This document shows positions 13,426-19,975 of a DNA stretch of 19,975 nt, in pieces (within the stretch, counting starts at the first letter, position 1; every line of letters starts with the position of its first letter). Position numbers and translations under genes: made by a program. The stretch comes from Actinomycetales bacterium. Lineage in GTDB: Bacteria > Actinomycetota > Actinomycetes > Actinomycetales > Cellulomonadaceae. The stretch covers positions 1 to 19,975 of the forward strand of contig JAAZAC010000007.1 of NCBI GenBank assembly GCA_012514545.1. Direction: 5' to 3'. The notes below the pieces were generated by a model. It did not search any database. It saw only the letters and a program-made list of their open reading frames with translations, and had not been told where the DNA came from.

Positions 13426-15659
13426 CCGCAGGGCCCGCGCGCCTCGCGCAGCCCCTCGACCGGCTCGTGGGCGCGAAGACCGCGGCGGCGCTCGGCCGGC
13501 TCGGCCTGCGCACGGCGGGCGACCTGCTGCGCCACTACCCCCGCCGGTACAGCGAGCCGGGCCGGATGACCGACCTGCGGCTCCTCCGCGTGGGCGAGCA
13601 CGTCACGGTGATGGCGCAGGTCAAGCAGGCGACGGTGCGCCCGATGCGCAGCCGCGGCGGCGCGGTGCTCGAGGCGGTCGTCACGGACGGCACGCACGAC
13701 CTCTCGCTGACGTTCTTCGCCAAGCACCCGAACCGGCTGCGCCACCACGAGGCGAAGCTCCGGCCGGGTCGCGTGGGGCTGTTCACGGGCGACGTCGGGC
13801 GCTACCGGGGCACCCCGCAGCTCGTCCACCCGGACTACACGATCATCGGCGTCGACGCCGACGACGAGGAGGCCGCCCTCGTCGAGGCGAGCCGGCCGAT
13901 CCCGCTCTACCCGGCCAGCGCCGCGATCCCGAGCTGGCGGATCCAGGCGGCCGTGCGCACCGTCCTCGACCCGCTGCGGCCCGAGGACGTGCCCGACCCG
14001 CTCCCCGAGGAGGTGCGCGAGCGCCGCGGCCTCGTGGACCTGCACACGGCGCTGCGCCTCGTGCACGCCCCCTACACCGACGACGACCACCGCCGCGCGC
14101 GCCGCCGGCTCGTCTACGAGGAGGCGTTCGTGCTCCAGGCGGCGCTGGCCCGACGCCGGGCGGAGGCGGCCGAGGCGCGGGCCGTCGCCCGTCCCGGCGC
14201 GCCCGACGGGCTCCTCGCCGCCTTCGACGCCCGGCTGCCGTTCGCGCTCACGCCGGGGCAGCGCGAGGTCGGCGAGCAGGTCGCGGCGGACCTCGCGCGG
14301 CCCCGGCCGATGCAGCGCCTCCTGCAGGGCGAGGTCGGCTCGGGCAAGACGGTGGTCGCGCTGCGCGCGATGCTGCAGGTGGTGGACTCCGGCGGGCAGG
14401 CGGCGCTCCTCGCGCCGACCGAGGTGCTCGCGGCCCAGCACCTGCGGACGCTGCGCGACCTCCTCGGCCCGCTCGCGGAGGAGGGCATGCTGGGCGCCGC
14501 CGAGCGGGCGACCCGCGTCGTGCTGCTCACCGGCTCGCAGACCGCCGCGCAGCGGCGCGAGGCCCTCCTCGACGTCGCGTCGGGGCGGGCGGGGATCGTC
14601 GTCGGCACGCACGCGCTGCTCGGCGAGCAGGTCCAGTTCGCCGACCTCGGCCTCGTGGTCGTCGACGAGCAGCACCGGTTCGGCGTCGAGCAGCGCGACG
14701 AGCTGCGCCACCGCGCCGGCCCCACCCCGCACCTGCTCGTCATGACCGCGACGCCCATCCCGCGGACGGTCGCCATGACCGTGTTCGGCGACCTCGAGGT
14801 CTCGACGCTCACCGACCTGCCGGGCGGCCGCGCGGGCGTGACGACGCACGTCGTGCCCGCCGACAACGCCGCCTGGGTCGCCCGGGCGTGGCAGCGCGTG
14901 CGCGAGGAGGTCGACGCCGGCCGCCGGGCGTACGTCGTCTGCCCCCGGATCAGCGCGGACGACGCCGACGCGGACGCCGGTGCCGACGACGCCGACCTGC
15001 TCGCCGAGGACGAGGGCCTGCTCTTCGGCGCGGCCGCGCCCCGCCGCCCGCTGCGGGCCGTGCTCGAGGTGGCCGAGGAGCTCGCCCGCACGCCGGCGCT
15101 GGCGGGCGTCGGCATCGGCGTGCTGCACGGGCGGCTGCCCGCCGCCGAGAAGGACGCCGCGATGGCCGCGTTCGCGCGCGGCGAGACGCCCGTGCTCGTG
15201 GCCACCACCGTCATCGAGGTCGGCGTCGACGTGCCCGAGGCGACGGTCATGGTCGTGCTCGACGCCGATCGCTTCGGGCTCTCCCAGCTCCACCAGCTGC
15301 GCGGGCGGGTCGGGCGCGGCACGCAGCCGGGGCTGTGCCTGCTCGTCTCGTCCGCGCCGGAGGGCACGGACGCGGCGACGCGGGTGGCCACGCTCGCCGA
15401 GACGACCGACGGCTTCCGGATCGCGGCCGTGGACCTCGAGCTGCGTCGCGAGGGCGACGTGCTCGGCGCGTCCCAGTCCGGCCGGTCCTCGCTGCGCCTG
15501 CTGCGCGTCGTGCGGGACGCCGACGTCATCGCCGAGGCCCGCGAGGACGCGGCCGGCGTCGTCGCCGGCGACCCGTCGCTGGCGGGGCACCCGGCGCTCG
15601 CGGCCGCCATCGACGAGTTCCTGGACCCGCAGCGCGAGGAGTTCCTCGAGCGGGCCTGA
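13422..15659 (+). CDS. recG: ATP-dependent DNA helicase RecG
   Basis: RecG is a double-stranded DNA translocase that remodels stalled forks, D-loops and R-loops. The 745-residue protein has an N-terminal wedge/OB domain (HYPRRYSEPGRM onwards, VTDGTHDLSLTFFAKH). SF2 motor motifs follow in order: Walker A GSGKT (306-310), APTEVLAAQH, the RecG signature DEQHRFG (415-421), MTATPIPRT, HGRLP, and VIEVGVDVPEA with HQLRGRVGRG (motifs V and VI). An acidic, Asp/Ala-rich insert at about residues 511-530 (ADDADADAGADDAD...) sits just after VVCPRIS between the two motor halves. The GTG at 13422 overlaps the previous stop. rsmD follows after 13 bases. Confidence 0.96.
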   Translation: MTAGPARLAQPLDRLVGAKTAAALGRLGLRTAGDLLRHYPRRYSEPGRMTDLRLLRVGEHVTVMAQVKQATVRPMRSRGGAVLEAVVTDGTHDLSLTFFAKHPNRLRHHEAKLRPGRVGLFTGDVGRYRGTPQLVHPDYTIIGVDADDEEAALVEASRPIPLYPASAAIPSWRIQAAVRTVLDPLRPEDVPDPLPEEVRERRGLVDLHTALRLVHAPYTDDDHRRARRRLVYEEAFVLQAALARRRAEAAEARAVARPGAPDGLLAAFDARLPFALTPGQREVGEQVAADLARPRPMQRLLQGEVGSGKTVVALRAMLQVVDSGGQAALLAPTEVLAAQHLRTLRDLLGPLAEEGMLGAAERATRVVLLTGSQTAAQRREALLDVASGRAGIVVGTHALLGEQVQFADLGLVVVDEQHRFGVEQRDELRHRAGPTPHLLVMTATPIPRTVAMTVFGDLEVSTLTDLPGGRAGVTTHVVPADNAAWVARAWQRVREEVDAGRRAYVVCPRISADDADADAGADDADLLAEDEGLLFGAAAPRRPLRAVLEVAEELARTPALAGVGIGVLHGRLPAAEKDAAMAAFARGETPVLVATTVIEVGVDVPEATVMVVLDADRFGLSQLHQLRGRVGRGTQPGLCLLVSSAPEGTDAATRVATLAETTDGFRIAAVDLELRREGDVLGASQSGRSSLRLLRVVRDADVIAEAREDAAGVVAGDPSLAGHPALAAAIDEFLDPQREEFLERA

Positions 15660-15672
15660 GCGGAGGTGGGCG

Positions 15673-16224
15673 ATGACGAGGATCGTGGCCGGGGTGGCCG
15701 GCGGCCGGACCATCGAGGTGCCGGCGTCGGGCACGCGGCCGACGAGCGAGCGCGTGCGCGAGGCGCTCTTCTCGCGCCTCGACCACGCCGACGTGCTCGA
15801 CGGCGCGACGGTGTGGGACCTGTACGCCGGCTCCGGCGCGCTGGGCCTCGAGGCGGCGAGCCGGGGCGCGGCCGAGGTCGTGCTCGTCGAGGCGCGCCGG
15901 GCGGCAGCCGACGTGTGCCGGCGCAACGCCGCGCGGCTCGGCCTCGCGGGCGTGCGGACGGTGCAGCAGCGCGTCGCGGCGTTCCTCGAGCGCGCGCGGG
16001 GGCCCGTCGACGTCGTCCTCGCCGACCCGCCCTACGACGTCGGGGAGGGCGAGCTGGCCGCCGCCCTCGCCGCGGTCGTGCCCCACCTCGCGCCGGGCGC
16101 CGTCGTCGTCGTGGAGCGCACGAGCCGGAGCCCCGAGCCCGCCTGGCCCGCCGGCGTCGTGCGCACGGGGGAGAAGCGCTACGGCGAGACGGTCCTCTGG
16201 TTCGCCGAGCCGACCACGGCGTGA
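15673..16224 (+). CDS. rsmD: 16S rRNA (guanine(966)-N(2))-methyltransferase
   Basis: RsmD uses S-adenosylmethionine to methylate N2 of G966 in 16S rRNA during 30S assembly. The 183-residue protein has RIVAGVAGGRTI and the family motif GTRPTSERVREALFS (20-34). Then come the SAM loop DLYAGSGALGLEAASRGA (49-66), the VLVEARRAA acidic site, and the catalytic ADPPYD (117-122). The ATG at 15673 is supported by GGAGG 6 bases upstream. It lies between recG and coaD, the standard neighbours in actinobacteria. Confidence 0.95.
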   Translation: MTRIVAGVAGGRTIEVPASGTRPTSERVREALFSRLDHADVLDGATVWDLYAGSGALGLEAASRGAAEVVLVEARRAAADVCRRNAARLGLAGVRTVQQRVAAFLERARGPVDVVLADPPYDVGEGELAAALAAVVPHLAPGAVVVVERTSRSPEPAWPAGVVRTGEKRYGETVLWFAEPTTA

Positions 16225-16228
16225 CGCC

Positions 16229-16234
16229 TACAGT
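16229..16234 (+). promoter_or_regulatory. -10-like element of coaD (leaderless start)
   Basis: TACAGT, 6 bases before the coaD GTG and directly after the rsmD stop. Read-through from recG-rsmD would also reach coaD, so this would be an internal promoter. No convincing -35 box is visible. Confidence 0.45.
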
Positions 16235-16240
16235 GGCAGC

Positions 16241-16723
16241 GTGAGCATCGCCGTCGTGCCGGGCTCCTTCGACCCGGTGACCCTGGGGCACCTCGACGTC
16301 GTGCGGCGGGCCGCCGAGATGTTCGACGAGGTGGTCGTCGCCGTCGCGACCAACGTCGCCAAGCGGCCGCTGCTGCCGGCGGCGGAGCGCGTCGCGCTCG
16401 TCGCCGCCGCGGTGGCCGGCCTGCCGCGGGTCCGGGCCGCCGAGGCGCCGGGCCTCCTCGTCGACTTCTGCCGCGAGGTCGGCGCCACCGCCATCGTCAA
16501 GGGCCTGCGCTCCGGGGGCGACTACGACGCCGAGCTGCCGATGGCGTGGATGAACCGGCACCTGGGCGTCGAGACGGTCTTCCTGCCGGCCGACCCGGCG
16601 GTCGCGCACATCGCGTCGTCGCTGGTCAAGGACGTGGCCCGGCACGGCGGGCCGATCGACGACCTCGTGCCGCCCGGCGCCGCCGCGGTGGTGCGGGCGC
16701 GGCTCGCGCAGGAGGGCACATGA
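16241..16723 (+). CDS. coaD: Phosphopantetheine adenylyltransferase
   Basis: CoaD joins ATP and 4'-phosphopantetheine to make dephospho-CoA, the next-to-last step of CoA synthesis. The 160-residue protein has the nucleotidyltransferase motif PGSFDPVTLGHLD (residues 7-19, with the ATP-binding His17), VATNVAKRPLLPAAER, the substrate segment IVKGLRSGGDYDAELPMAWMNRHL, and ASSLVKDVARHGG near the end. Length and motifs are normal. GTG 16241 lacks a Shine-Dalgarno, but TACAGT lies 6 bases upstream, and the next residues (SIAVVPGSFDP) are the expected first strand. The TGA overlaps the following ATG, so the coiled-coil gene is coupled to it. Confidence 0.95.
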   Translation: MSIAVVPGSFDPVTLGHLDVVRRAAEMFDEVVVAVATNVAKRPLLPAAERVALVAAAVAGLPRVRAAEAPGLLVDFCREVGATAIVKGLRSGGDYDAELPMAWMNRHLGVETVFLPADPAVAHIASSLVKDVARHGGPIDDLVPPGAAAVVRARLAQEGT

Positions 16724-17184
16724 GCGGCGAGACCCTCGCGGGGGTCCTCGACGCCATCGCGCAGGCCGTGGAGCACGGCCGGGCGATGCCGATGTCGACG
16801 TCGGTGCTCGTCAACAAGACCGAGCTCCTCAGCCTCCTCGACCAGGCCCGCGCGGCCCTGCCGGACCAGCTCGAGGCGGCGGACGAGGTGCTGGCCGACG
16901 CCGACGCCGTCATGGCCCGGGCGCGCGAGGAGGCCGAGCGGGTCCTGGCCGACGCGCGGCGCCGCGCCGACGAGCTCGTCAGCCGCGAGTCCGTCGTCGC
17001 CGAGGCCCGCGCGGAGGCGGAGCGGATCGTGGCCGATGCGCAGGCCACCGCGGACCGGCTGCGCCGCGAGGCGGACGACTACTGCGACCGGCGGCTGGCC
17101 GAGTTCGAGATCGACCTCGGGCGCGTGCTCGCGCAGGTGCAGGCGGGGCGCGCGAAGCTCGCGGGGCGGCTCGGCGAGGACTGA
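16720..17184 (+). CDS. Compact SepIVA-like coiled-coil division protein
   Basis: This is a 154-residue, Ala/Glu/Arg-rich protein. The first part, GRAMPMSTSVLVNKTELLSL (residues 20-39), then LPDQLEAADEVLADADAVM, matches what I remember of mycobacterial SepIVA, a DivIVA-domain septation and polar-growth factor. A coiled coil runs from about 56 to 125 with AxxEAExI repeats, and the end reads TADRLRREADDYCDRRLAEFE, again SepIVA-like. Mycobacterial SepIVA is about 245 residues; here the middle coiled coil is much shorter. No membrane segment is present, so it should be cytoplasmic and self-associating. The ATG at 16720 overlaps the coaD stop and has GGAGGG just upstream. In mycobacteria sepIVA also stands next to the DUF177-rnc-mutM group, which supports the call. 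Annotation pipelines may label it an ATP synthase B-like or hypothetical protein. Confidence 0.72.
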   Translation: MSGETLAGVLDAIAQAVEHGRAMPMSTSVLVNKTELLSLLDQARAALPDQLEAADEVLADADAVMARAREEAERVLADARRRADELVSRESVVAEARAEAERIVADAQATADRLRREADDYCDRRLAEFEIDLGRVLAQVQAGRAKLAGRLGED

Positions 17185-17219
17185 GCGCCGGCACTCCGGT
17201 CGAGGGTCGCGTGGACCGG

Positions 17220-17250
17220 TTGGGTCGCACGACCGCGCGTGCCGTACGAT
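17220..17250 (+). promoter_or_regulatory. Candidate promoter of DUF177-rpmF-rnc-mutM
   Basis: TTGGGT (17220-17225) and TACGAT (17245-17250) lie in the 130-base gap before the DUF177 gene, with a 19-base spacer. A transcript starting near 17257 would have a leader of almost 60 bases. An ATG at 17249 falls inside the -10 and is therefore not the start codon. Confidence 0.45.
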
Positions 17251-17314
17251 GGGCGGCTGGTCCTGCCGCGCACGGCACGGGCCGAGATCTCACCACCGAC
17301 CTTGGACTGACGCC

Positions 17315-17869
17315 GTGGAGCGCCCGACCTCCTCCCCGTTCGTGCTGGACGTGCACGACCTCGACCGCCGACCGGGGACGATGCGGCACCTGCGGCAGAC
17401 CGTCCCGGCGCCGGTGGACCTCGGCACCGTCGTGATCGGCGTCCCCACCGGCGACGACCTCGACCTCGACCTGCGGCTCGAGTCCGTCATGGAGGGGATC
17501 CTCGTGTCCGGCACCGTCCGGGCCCGGGCCGTCGGGGAGTGCGTGCGCTGCCTGGAGGAGGTCGTCGAGGACGTCGACGCCGGCCTGCAGCAGCTGTACG
17601 CGTACCCCGAGCGGGCCCAGGCCGCGGCGGAGGACGGGGACGAGGAGGACGTGCCGGTGCTCGAGGCCGACCACGTCGACATCGAGACCGCGGTCCGGGA
17701 CGCGGTGATCCCCACCCTGTCCTTCCGGCCGCTGTGCACGCCCGACTGCCCGGGCCTGTGCCCCGAGTGCGGGGCGCGGCTCGCTGAGGCCGGGCCGGAC
17801 CACACGCATGAGACGATCGACCCCCGGTGGGCTGACCTCGGCCGGGTCTTCGACGAGAAGGAGAGCTGA
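17315..17869 (+). CDS. DUF177 / YceD family protein
   Basis: This is a 184-residue protein of the YceD (DUF177) family, which is nearly always encoded just upstream of rpmF and is linked to 23S rRNA or large-subunit assembly. It has SPFVLDVHDLDRRPGTMRHL at the start, the conserved GECVRCLEEV (CxxC, Cys76 and Cys79), and a C-terminal CTPDCPGLCPECG (Cys141, 145, 149, 152), then DPRWADL. The six cysteines suggest a bound zinc. An acidic stretch (AEDGDEEDVPVLEADHVD) lies between. GTG 17315 gives the usual N-terminus, though only a weak Shine-Dalgarno (GGA) is seen. It is followed after 2 bases by rpmF. Confidence 0.9.
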   Translation: MERPTSSPFVLDVHDLDRRPGTMRHLRQTVPAPVDLGTVVIGVPTGDDLDLDLRLESVMEGILVSGTVRARAVGECVRCLEEVVEDVDAGLQQLYAYPERAQAAAEDGDEEDVPVLEADHVDIETAVRDAVIPTLSFRPLCTPDCPGLCPECGARLAEAGPDHTHETIDPRWADLGRVFDEKES

Positions 17870-17871
17870 CC

Positions 17872-18069
17872 GTGGCTGTTCCCAAGCGCCGGATGTCGCG
17901 CGCCAACACCCGGGCCCGCCGCTCGCAGTGGAAGGCGTCCGCCGCCACGCTGACGACGTGCCCGCGCTGCAAGGCTCCCCGCCTGCCGCACGCGGCCTGC
18001 CCGGCCTGCGGCGCGTACAACGGCCGCCAGTACAGCGAGGCGCTCCGGTCGGAGCACGAGCCGCGCTGA
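17872..18069 (+). CDS. rpmF: 50S ribosomal protein bL32
   Basis: This is a 65-residue bL32. It starts AVPKRRMSRANTRARRSQWK, the family's constant N-terminus, and has two CxxC pairs, CPRC and CPAC, that form the zinc ribbon (C+ type). The GTG at 17872 has AAGGAG 8 bases upstream, inside the end of DUF177, and only 2 bases separate the two frames. The order DUF177-rpmF-rnc-mutM is a classic ribosome and RNA-processing cluster of actinobacteria. Confidence 0.97.
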   Translation: MAVPKRRMSRANTRARRSQWKASAATLTTCPRCKAPRLPHAACPACGAYNGRQYSEALRSEHEPR

Positions 18070-18082
18070 CGGCGCAGGGTCG

Positions 18083-18796
18083 ATGACCCGGCCTGCCGAG
18101 CGGCTCCTCACCGAGCTCGGGGTCCAGCTGGACCCCGAGCTCCTCGTGCTGGCGCTCACGCACCGCTCGTTCGCCCACGAGGCGGGCGGCATCCCCACGA
18201 ACGAGCGCCTCGAGTTCCTCGGCGACACGGTCCTCGGGCTCGTCGTCACCGAGGCGCTGTACCGCCGGCACCCCGACCTCGCCGAGGGCGAGCTCGCCAA
18301 GATGCGCGCGGCCACGGTGTCGCAGCGCTCGCTCGCCGCGATCGCGCGCCGGCTCGACCTCGGCGCGTACCTGCTCCTCGGCAAGGGCGAGCTGGCCACC
18401 GGCGGGCGCGACAAGGACTCGATCCTCGCCGACACCCTCGAGGCGCTCTTCGGCGCCGTCTACCTCACGCACGGCCTCGAGGTCGCCCGGGGCCTCGTCG
18501 AGCGCCTCGTCAACCCGACCCTCGACGTCGCCGCGGACCTGGGTGCGGGGCTCGACTGGAAGACCTCGCTGCAGGAGGTCGCCGCGCGCCACGGCCTCGG
18601 CGCGCCGGAGTACCAGGTGGACGCCGAGGGGCCGGACCACGCCCGCGCCTTCACGGCGCGCATCGTGCTGGGCGGCCGGGTGTGGGGCACCGGCACCGGC
18701 TCCGCGAAGAAGGTCGCCGAGCAGGAGGCCGCCGCCGCGGCCTACCGCGCGCTCGTCGCCGCGGAGGACGAGCTGCACCCGACCCCCGGTGCCTGA
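18083..18796 (+). CDS. rnc: Ribonuclease III
   Basis: RNase III cuts double-stranded RNA, including the stems of the rRNA precursor. The 237-residue protein has the signature NERLEFLGDTVL (40-51), with Glu44 and Asp48, and the second metal site DTLEALFGAVYL (117-128), with Asp117 and Glu120. A dsRNA-binding domain follows from about 158 to 226, ending GTGTGSAKKVAEQEAAAAAYRAL. The ATG at 18083 has AGGG just upstream and follows rpmF after 13 bases. The last 8 bases overlap mutM. All catalytic residues are present. Confidence 0.96.
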   Translation: MTRPAERLLTELGVQLDPELLVLALTHRSFAHEAGGIPTNERLEFLGDTVLGLVVTEALYRRHPDLAEGELAKMRAATVSQRSLAAIARRLDLGAYLLLGKGELATGGRDKDSILADTLEALFGAVYLTHGLEVARGLVERLVNPTLDVAADLGAGLDWKTSLQEVAARHGLGAPEYQVDAEGPDHARAFTARIVLGGRVWGTGTGSAKKVAEQEAAAAAYRALVAAEDELHPTPGA

Positions 18797-19724
18797 GCTC
18801 CCGGAGGTCGAGACCGTCCGGGACGGCCTGGCCCGGCACGTCGTCGGGCGGACGGTGGAGTCCGTCGAGGTGCGCCGGGCCTCGGCGGTGCGCCGGCACG
18901 ACGGCGGCCCCGCCGACTTCGAGCGCCGCCTCGTCGGGCGCACGCTCACGGCCGCCGTCCGGCGCGGCAAGTTCTGCTGGCTCGTTCTCGACGACGACCC
19001 CGCCGCCGGCGTCCTGCTCGCGCACCTCGGCATGAGCGGGCAGATGCGCGTGCTGCCCCCCGAGACCCCGCCCCACCCGCACACGCGGGCGCGGCTGGCG
19101 CTCACGTCGGTGGCCGGGGACGTCGTCCTCGACTTCGTGGACCAGCGCACGTTCGGCTGCCTCGCCGTCGTGCCCGTCGTGGCCACCCCCGACGGCGCGC
19201 CCGGCGGGCGGGGGAGCCCGGCCGCCGTCGTCCCCGTCCCCGTGGCGCACATCGCCCGCGACCTGCTCGACCCCGCGCTCGACCGCGCGGCGCTCGAGCG
19301 CGCCGTCCGGCGCCGACGCACGGGCCTGAAGCGGGCCCTGCTCGACCAGACCCTCGTGTCCGGCGTCGGGAACATCTACGCGGACGAGGCGCTCTGGCGG
19401 GCCCGCGTGCACGGGGCGACCCCGACGGCGACCATCCGCCCGGCCCGCCTGCGGGCCGTGCTCGACGCCGCCGAGGCCGTGCTGCGCGAGGCGCTCGCGG
19501 CGGGCGGCACGAGCTTCGACGCGCTGTACGTCGACGTCAACGGGCGGTCGGGGTACTTCGACAGGTCGCTCGCCGTGTACGGGCAGGCGGGCCGCCCGTG
19601 CCCGCGCTGCGGGACCGCCGTCGTCCGCGAGCCGTTCATGAACCGGTCGTCGTACCGGTGCCCGCAGTGTCAAGTCGTTCCGCGGGCGGCGGGCCTGGCG
19701 CGGTCGCGGCGGGGGATTCTCTAG
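18789..19724 (+). CDS. mutM: Formamidopyrimidine-DNA glycosylase
   Basis: MutM removes oxidised purines such as 8-oxoguanine and cuts the DNA backbone by beta/delta elimination. The 311-residue protein starts PELPEVETVRDGL after the GTG codon; Pro2 (the N-terminal nucleophile after Met removal) and Glu3 fix the start at 18789. Further motifs are RRGKF (Lys61), HLGMSGQMRV, VDQRTFG, and the helix-two-turn-helix GVGNIYADEALWRARVH (192-208). The zinc finger uses Cys271, Cys274, Cys291 and Cys294. About 17 residues rich in Arg and Ala follow the finger, where many homologues end. The frame overlaps rnc by 8 bases, so the two are probably coupled. The TAG stop lies in the -10-like box of the next gene. 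Confidence 0.96.
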   Translation: MPELPEVETVRDGLARHVVGRTVESVEVRRASAVRRHDGGPADFERRLVGRTLTAAVRRGKFCWLVLDDDPAAGVLLAHLGMSGQMRVLPPETPPHPHTRARLALTSVAGDVVLDFVDQRTFGCLAVVPVVATPDGAPGGRGSPAAVVPVPVAHIARDLLDPALDRAALERAVRRRRTGLKRALLDQTLVSGVGNIYADEALWRARVHGATPTATIRPARLRAVLDAAEAVLREALAAGGTSFDALYVDVNGRSGYFDRSLAVYGQAGRPCPRCGTAVVREPFMNRSSYRCPQCQVVPRAAGLARSRRGIL

Positions 19725-19727
19725 GAT
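19722..19727 (+). promoter_or_regulatory. -10-like element of the response regulator, containing the mutM stop
   Basis: TAGGAT starts with the mutM TAG stop and lies 6 bases before the GTG at 19734, which again points to a leaderless transcript. No -35 can be called inside mutM. Confidence 0.45.
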
Positions 19728-19733
19728 GCCCAC

Positions 19734-19975
19734 GTGGCTCACAACACCGACCGTGGCGGCGACATCGCCGTGATGATCGTCGACGACCACGAGGTGGTCC
19801 GCCGGGGGATCGCCGAGGTCGTCGACAGGTCCGAGGGCATGTCGGTGGTCGCCGAGGCCGGTTCCGTCGCCGAGGGCGTGCGCCGGGCGACCCTGGTGCG
19901 GCCGCAGGTCGTCCTCGTCGACCTGCAGCTGCCGGACGGCACCGGCATCGACCTCATGCACCAGCTGCGCGAGCA
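19734..19975 (+). CDS. NarL/DevR-type response regulator, N-terminal receiver part
   Basis: The frame runs from the GTG at 19734 to the window end, giving 80 residues of a receiver domain. It has VMIVDDHEVVRRGI with the acidic pair that binds Mg2+, then GMSVVAEAGSVAEGVRRA, and the phosphoacceptor Asp in VVLVDLQLPDGTGIDLM. DDHEVVRRG and the LPDGTGI loop are closest to DevR/DosR-like members of the NarL family, which carry a C-terminal LuxR-type helix-turn-helix outside this window. Its cognate kinase is not seen. TAGGAT 6 bases upstream suggests an own promoter and a leaderless mRNA, separate from mutM. Confidence 0.88.
   Translation, partial: MAHNTDRGGDIAVMIVDDHEVVRRGIAEVVDRSEGMSVVAEAGSVAEGVRRATLVRPQVVLVDLQLPDGTGIDLMHQLRE

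Noticed and set aside
11667..15926. A very long stop-free minus-strand frame opposite the fakA-like gene and recG.
   Set aside because: It is the complement of strongly supported genes in GC-rich DNA, has no recognisable domain and only its final 63 codons are a real gene (rpmB). Other long shadow frames in the window were set aside for the same reason.
17249..17314. A longer DUF177 protein starting at the in-frame ATG 17249.
   Set aside because: The extra 22 residues are unlike the family, and the ATG falls inside the likely -10 box, so the transcript would start after it.
1..19975. Mobile elements, prophage genes, CRISPR arrays, tRNA or rRNA genes, riboswitches.
   Set aside because: I found no transposase or integrase motifs, no regularly spaced repeats, no tRNA-like folds and no long untranslated leader that could hold a riboswitch. 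This was judged by eye only.

Overview
The window is very GC-rich (by eye well over 70%), almost fully coding, and carries the actinobacterial housekeeping block rpmB / DAK-domain protein / recG / rsmD / coaD / SepIVA-like / DUF177 / rpmF / rnc / mutM. The MurA sequence type, the gene order and the many genes with no leader support a member of the Micrococcales, probably close to Cellulomonadaceae or Promicromonosporaceae. The rank is inferred from remembered families, not from a database search. I see no mobile element, CRISPR array, tRNA or rRNA, and no stretch over 300 bases lacks a gene.

Layout. (1) 1-466, minus: the N-terminal part of a luciferase-like flavin/F420 oxidoreductase, divergent from murA. 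(2) 602-3694, plus: murA, plsC and gpsA (cell wall and phospholipid precursors). (3) 3691-4830, minus: a cystathionine gamma-synthase-type PLP enzyme. (4) 4876-8316, plus: a tight three-gene unit of an alpha/beta hydrolase, a membrane-anchored MurF-like ligase and a divergent D-Ala-D-Ala ligase-like ATP-grasp enzyme. (5) 8324-9821, minus: a second, short D-Ala-D-Ala ligase and a DUF3515 lipoprotein. (6) 9857-10849, plus: thiL, meeting a minus-strand GNAT acetyltransferase tail to tail; then rpmB, also minus. (7) 11872-17184, plus: fakA-like, recG, rsmD, coaD and a SepIVA-like coiled-coil gene. (8) 17315-19724, plus: DUF177, rpmF, rnc and mutM. (9) 19734 to the edge: the receiver domain of a NarL/DevR-type response regulator.

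The most interesting part is 4876-9286. An accessory ligase module (hydrolase, membrane MurF, Ddl-like) faces a second Ddl paralogue in which the conserved metal-binding Asn is Ala. Between them the two ligases keep different parts of the canonical active site. I propose an accessory peptidoglycan-precursor or peptide-ligation system; its substrate is unknown.

A second theme is transcription and translation layout. At least eight start codons lie 6-8 bases downstream of a TANNNT -10-like hexamer, the signature of leaderless mRNAs. Two divergent gene pairs use nearly overlapping back-to-back promoters. Three convergent pairs have no real 3' spacer, and one pair shares a single CTAG as both stop codons.
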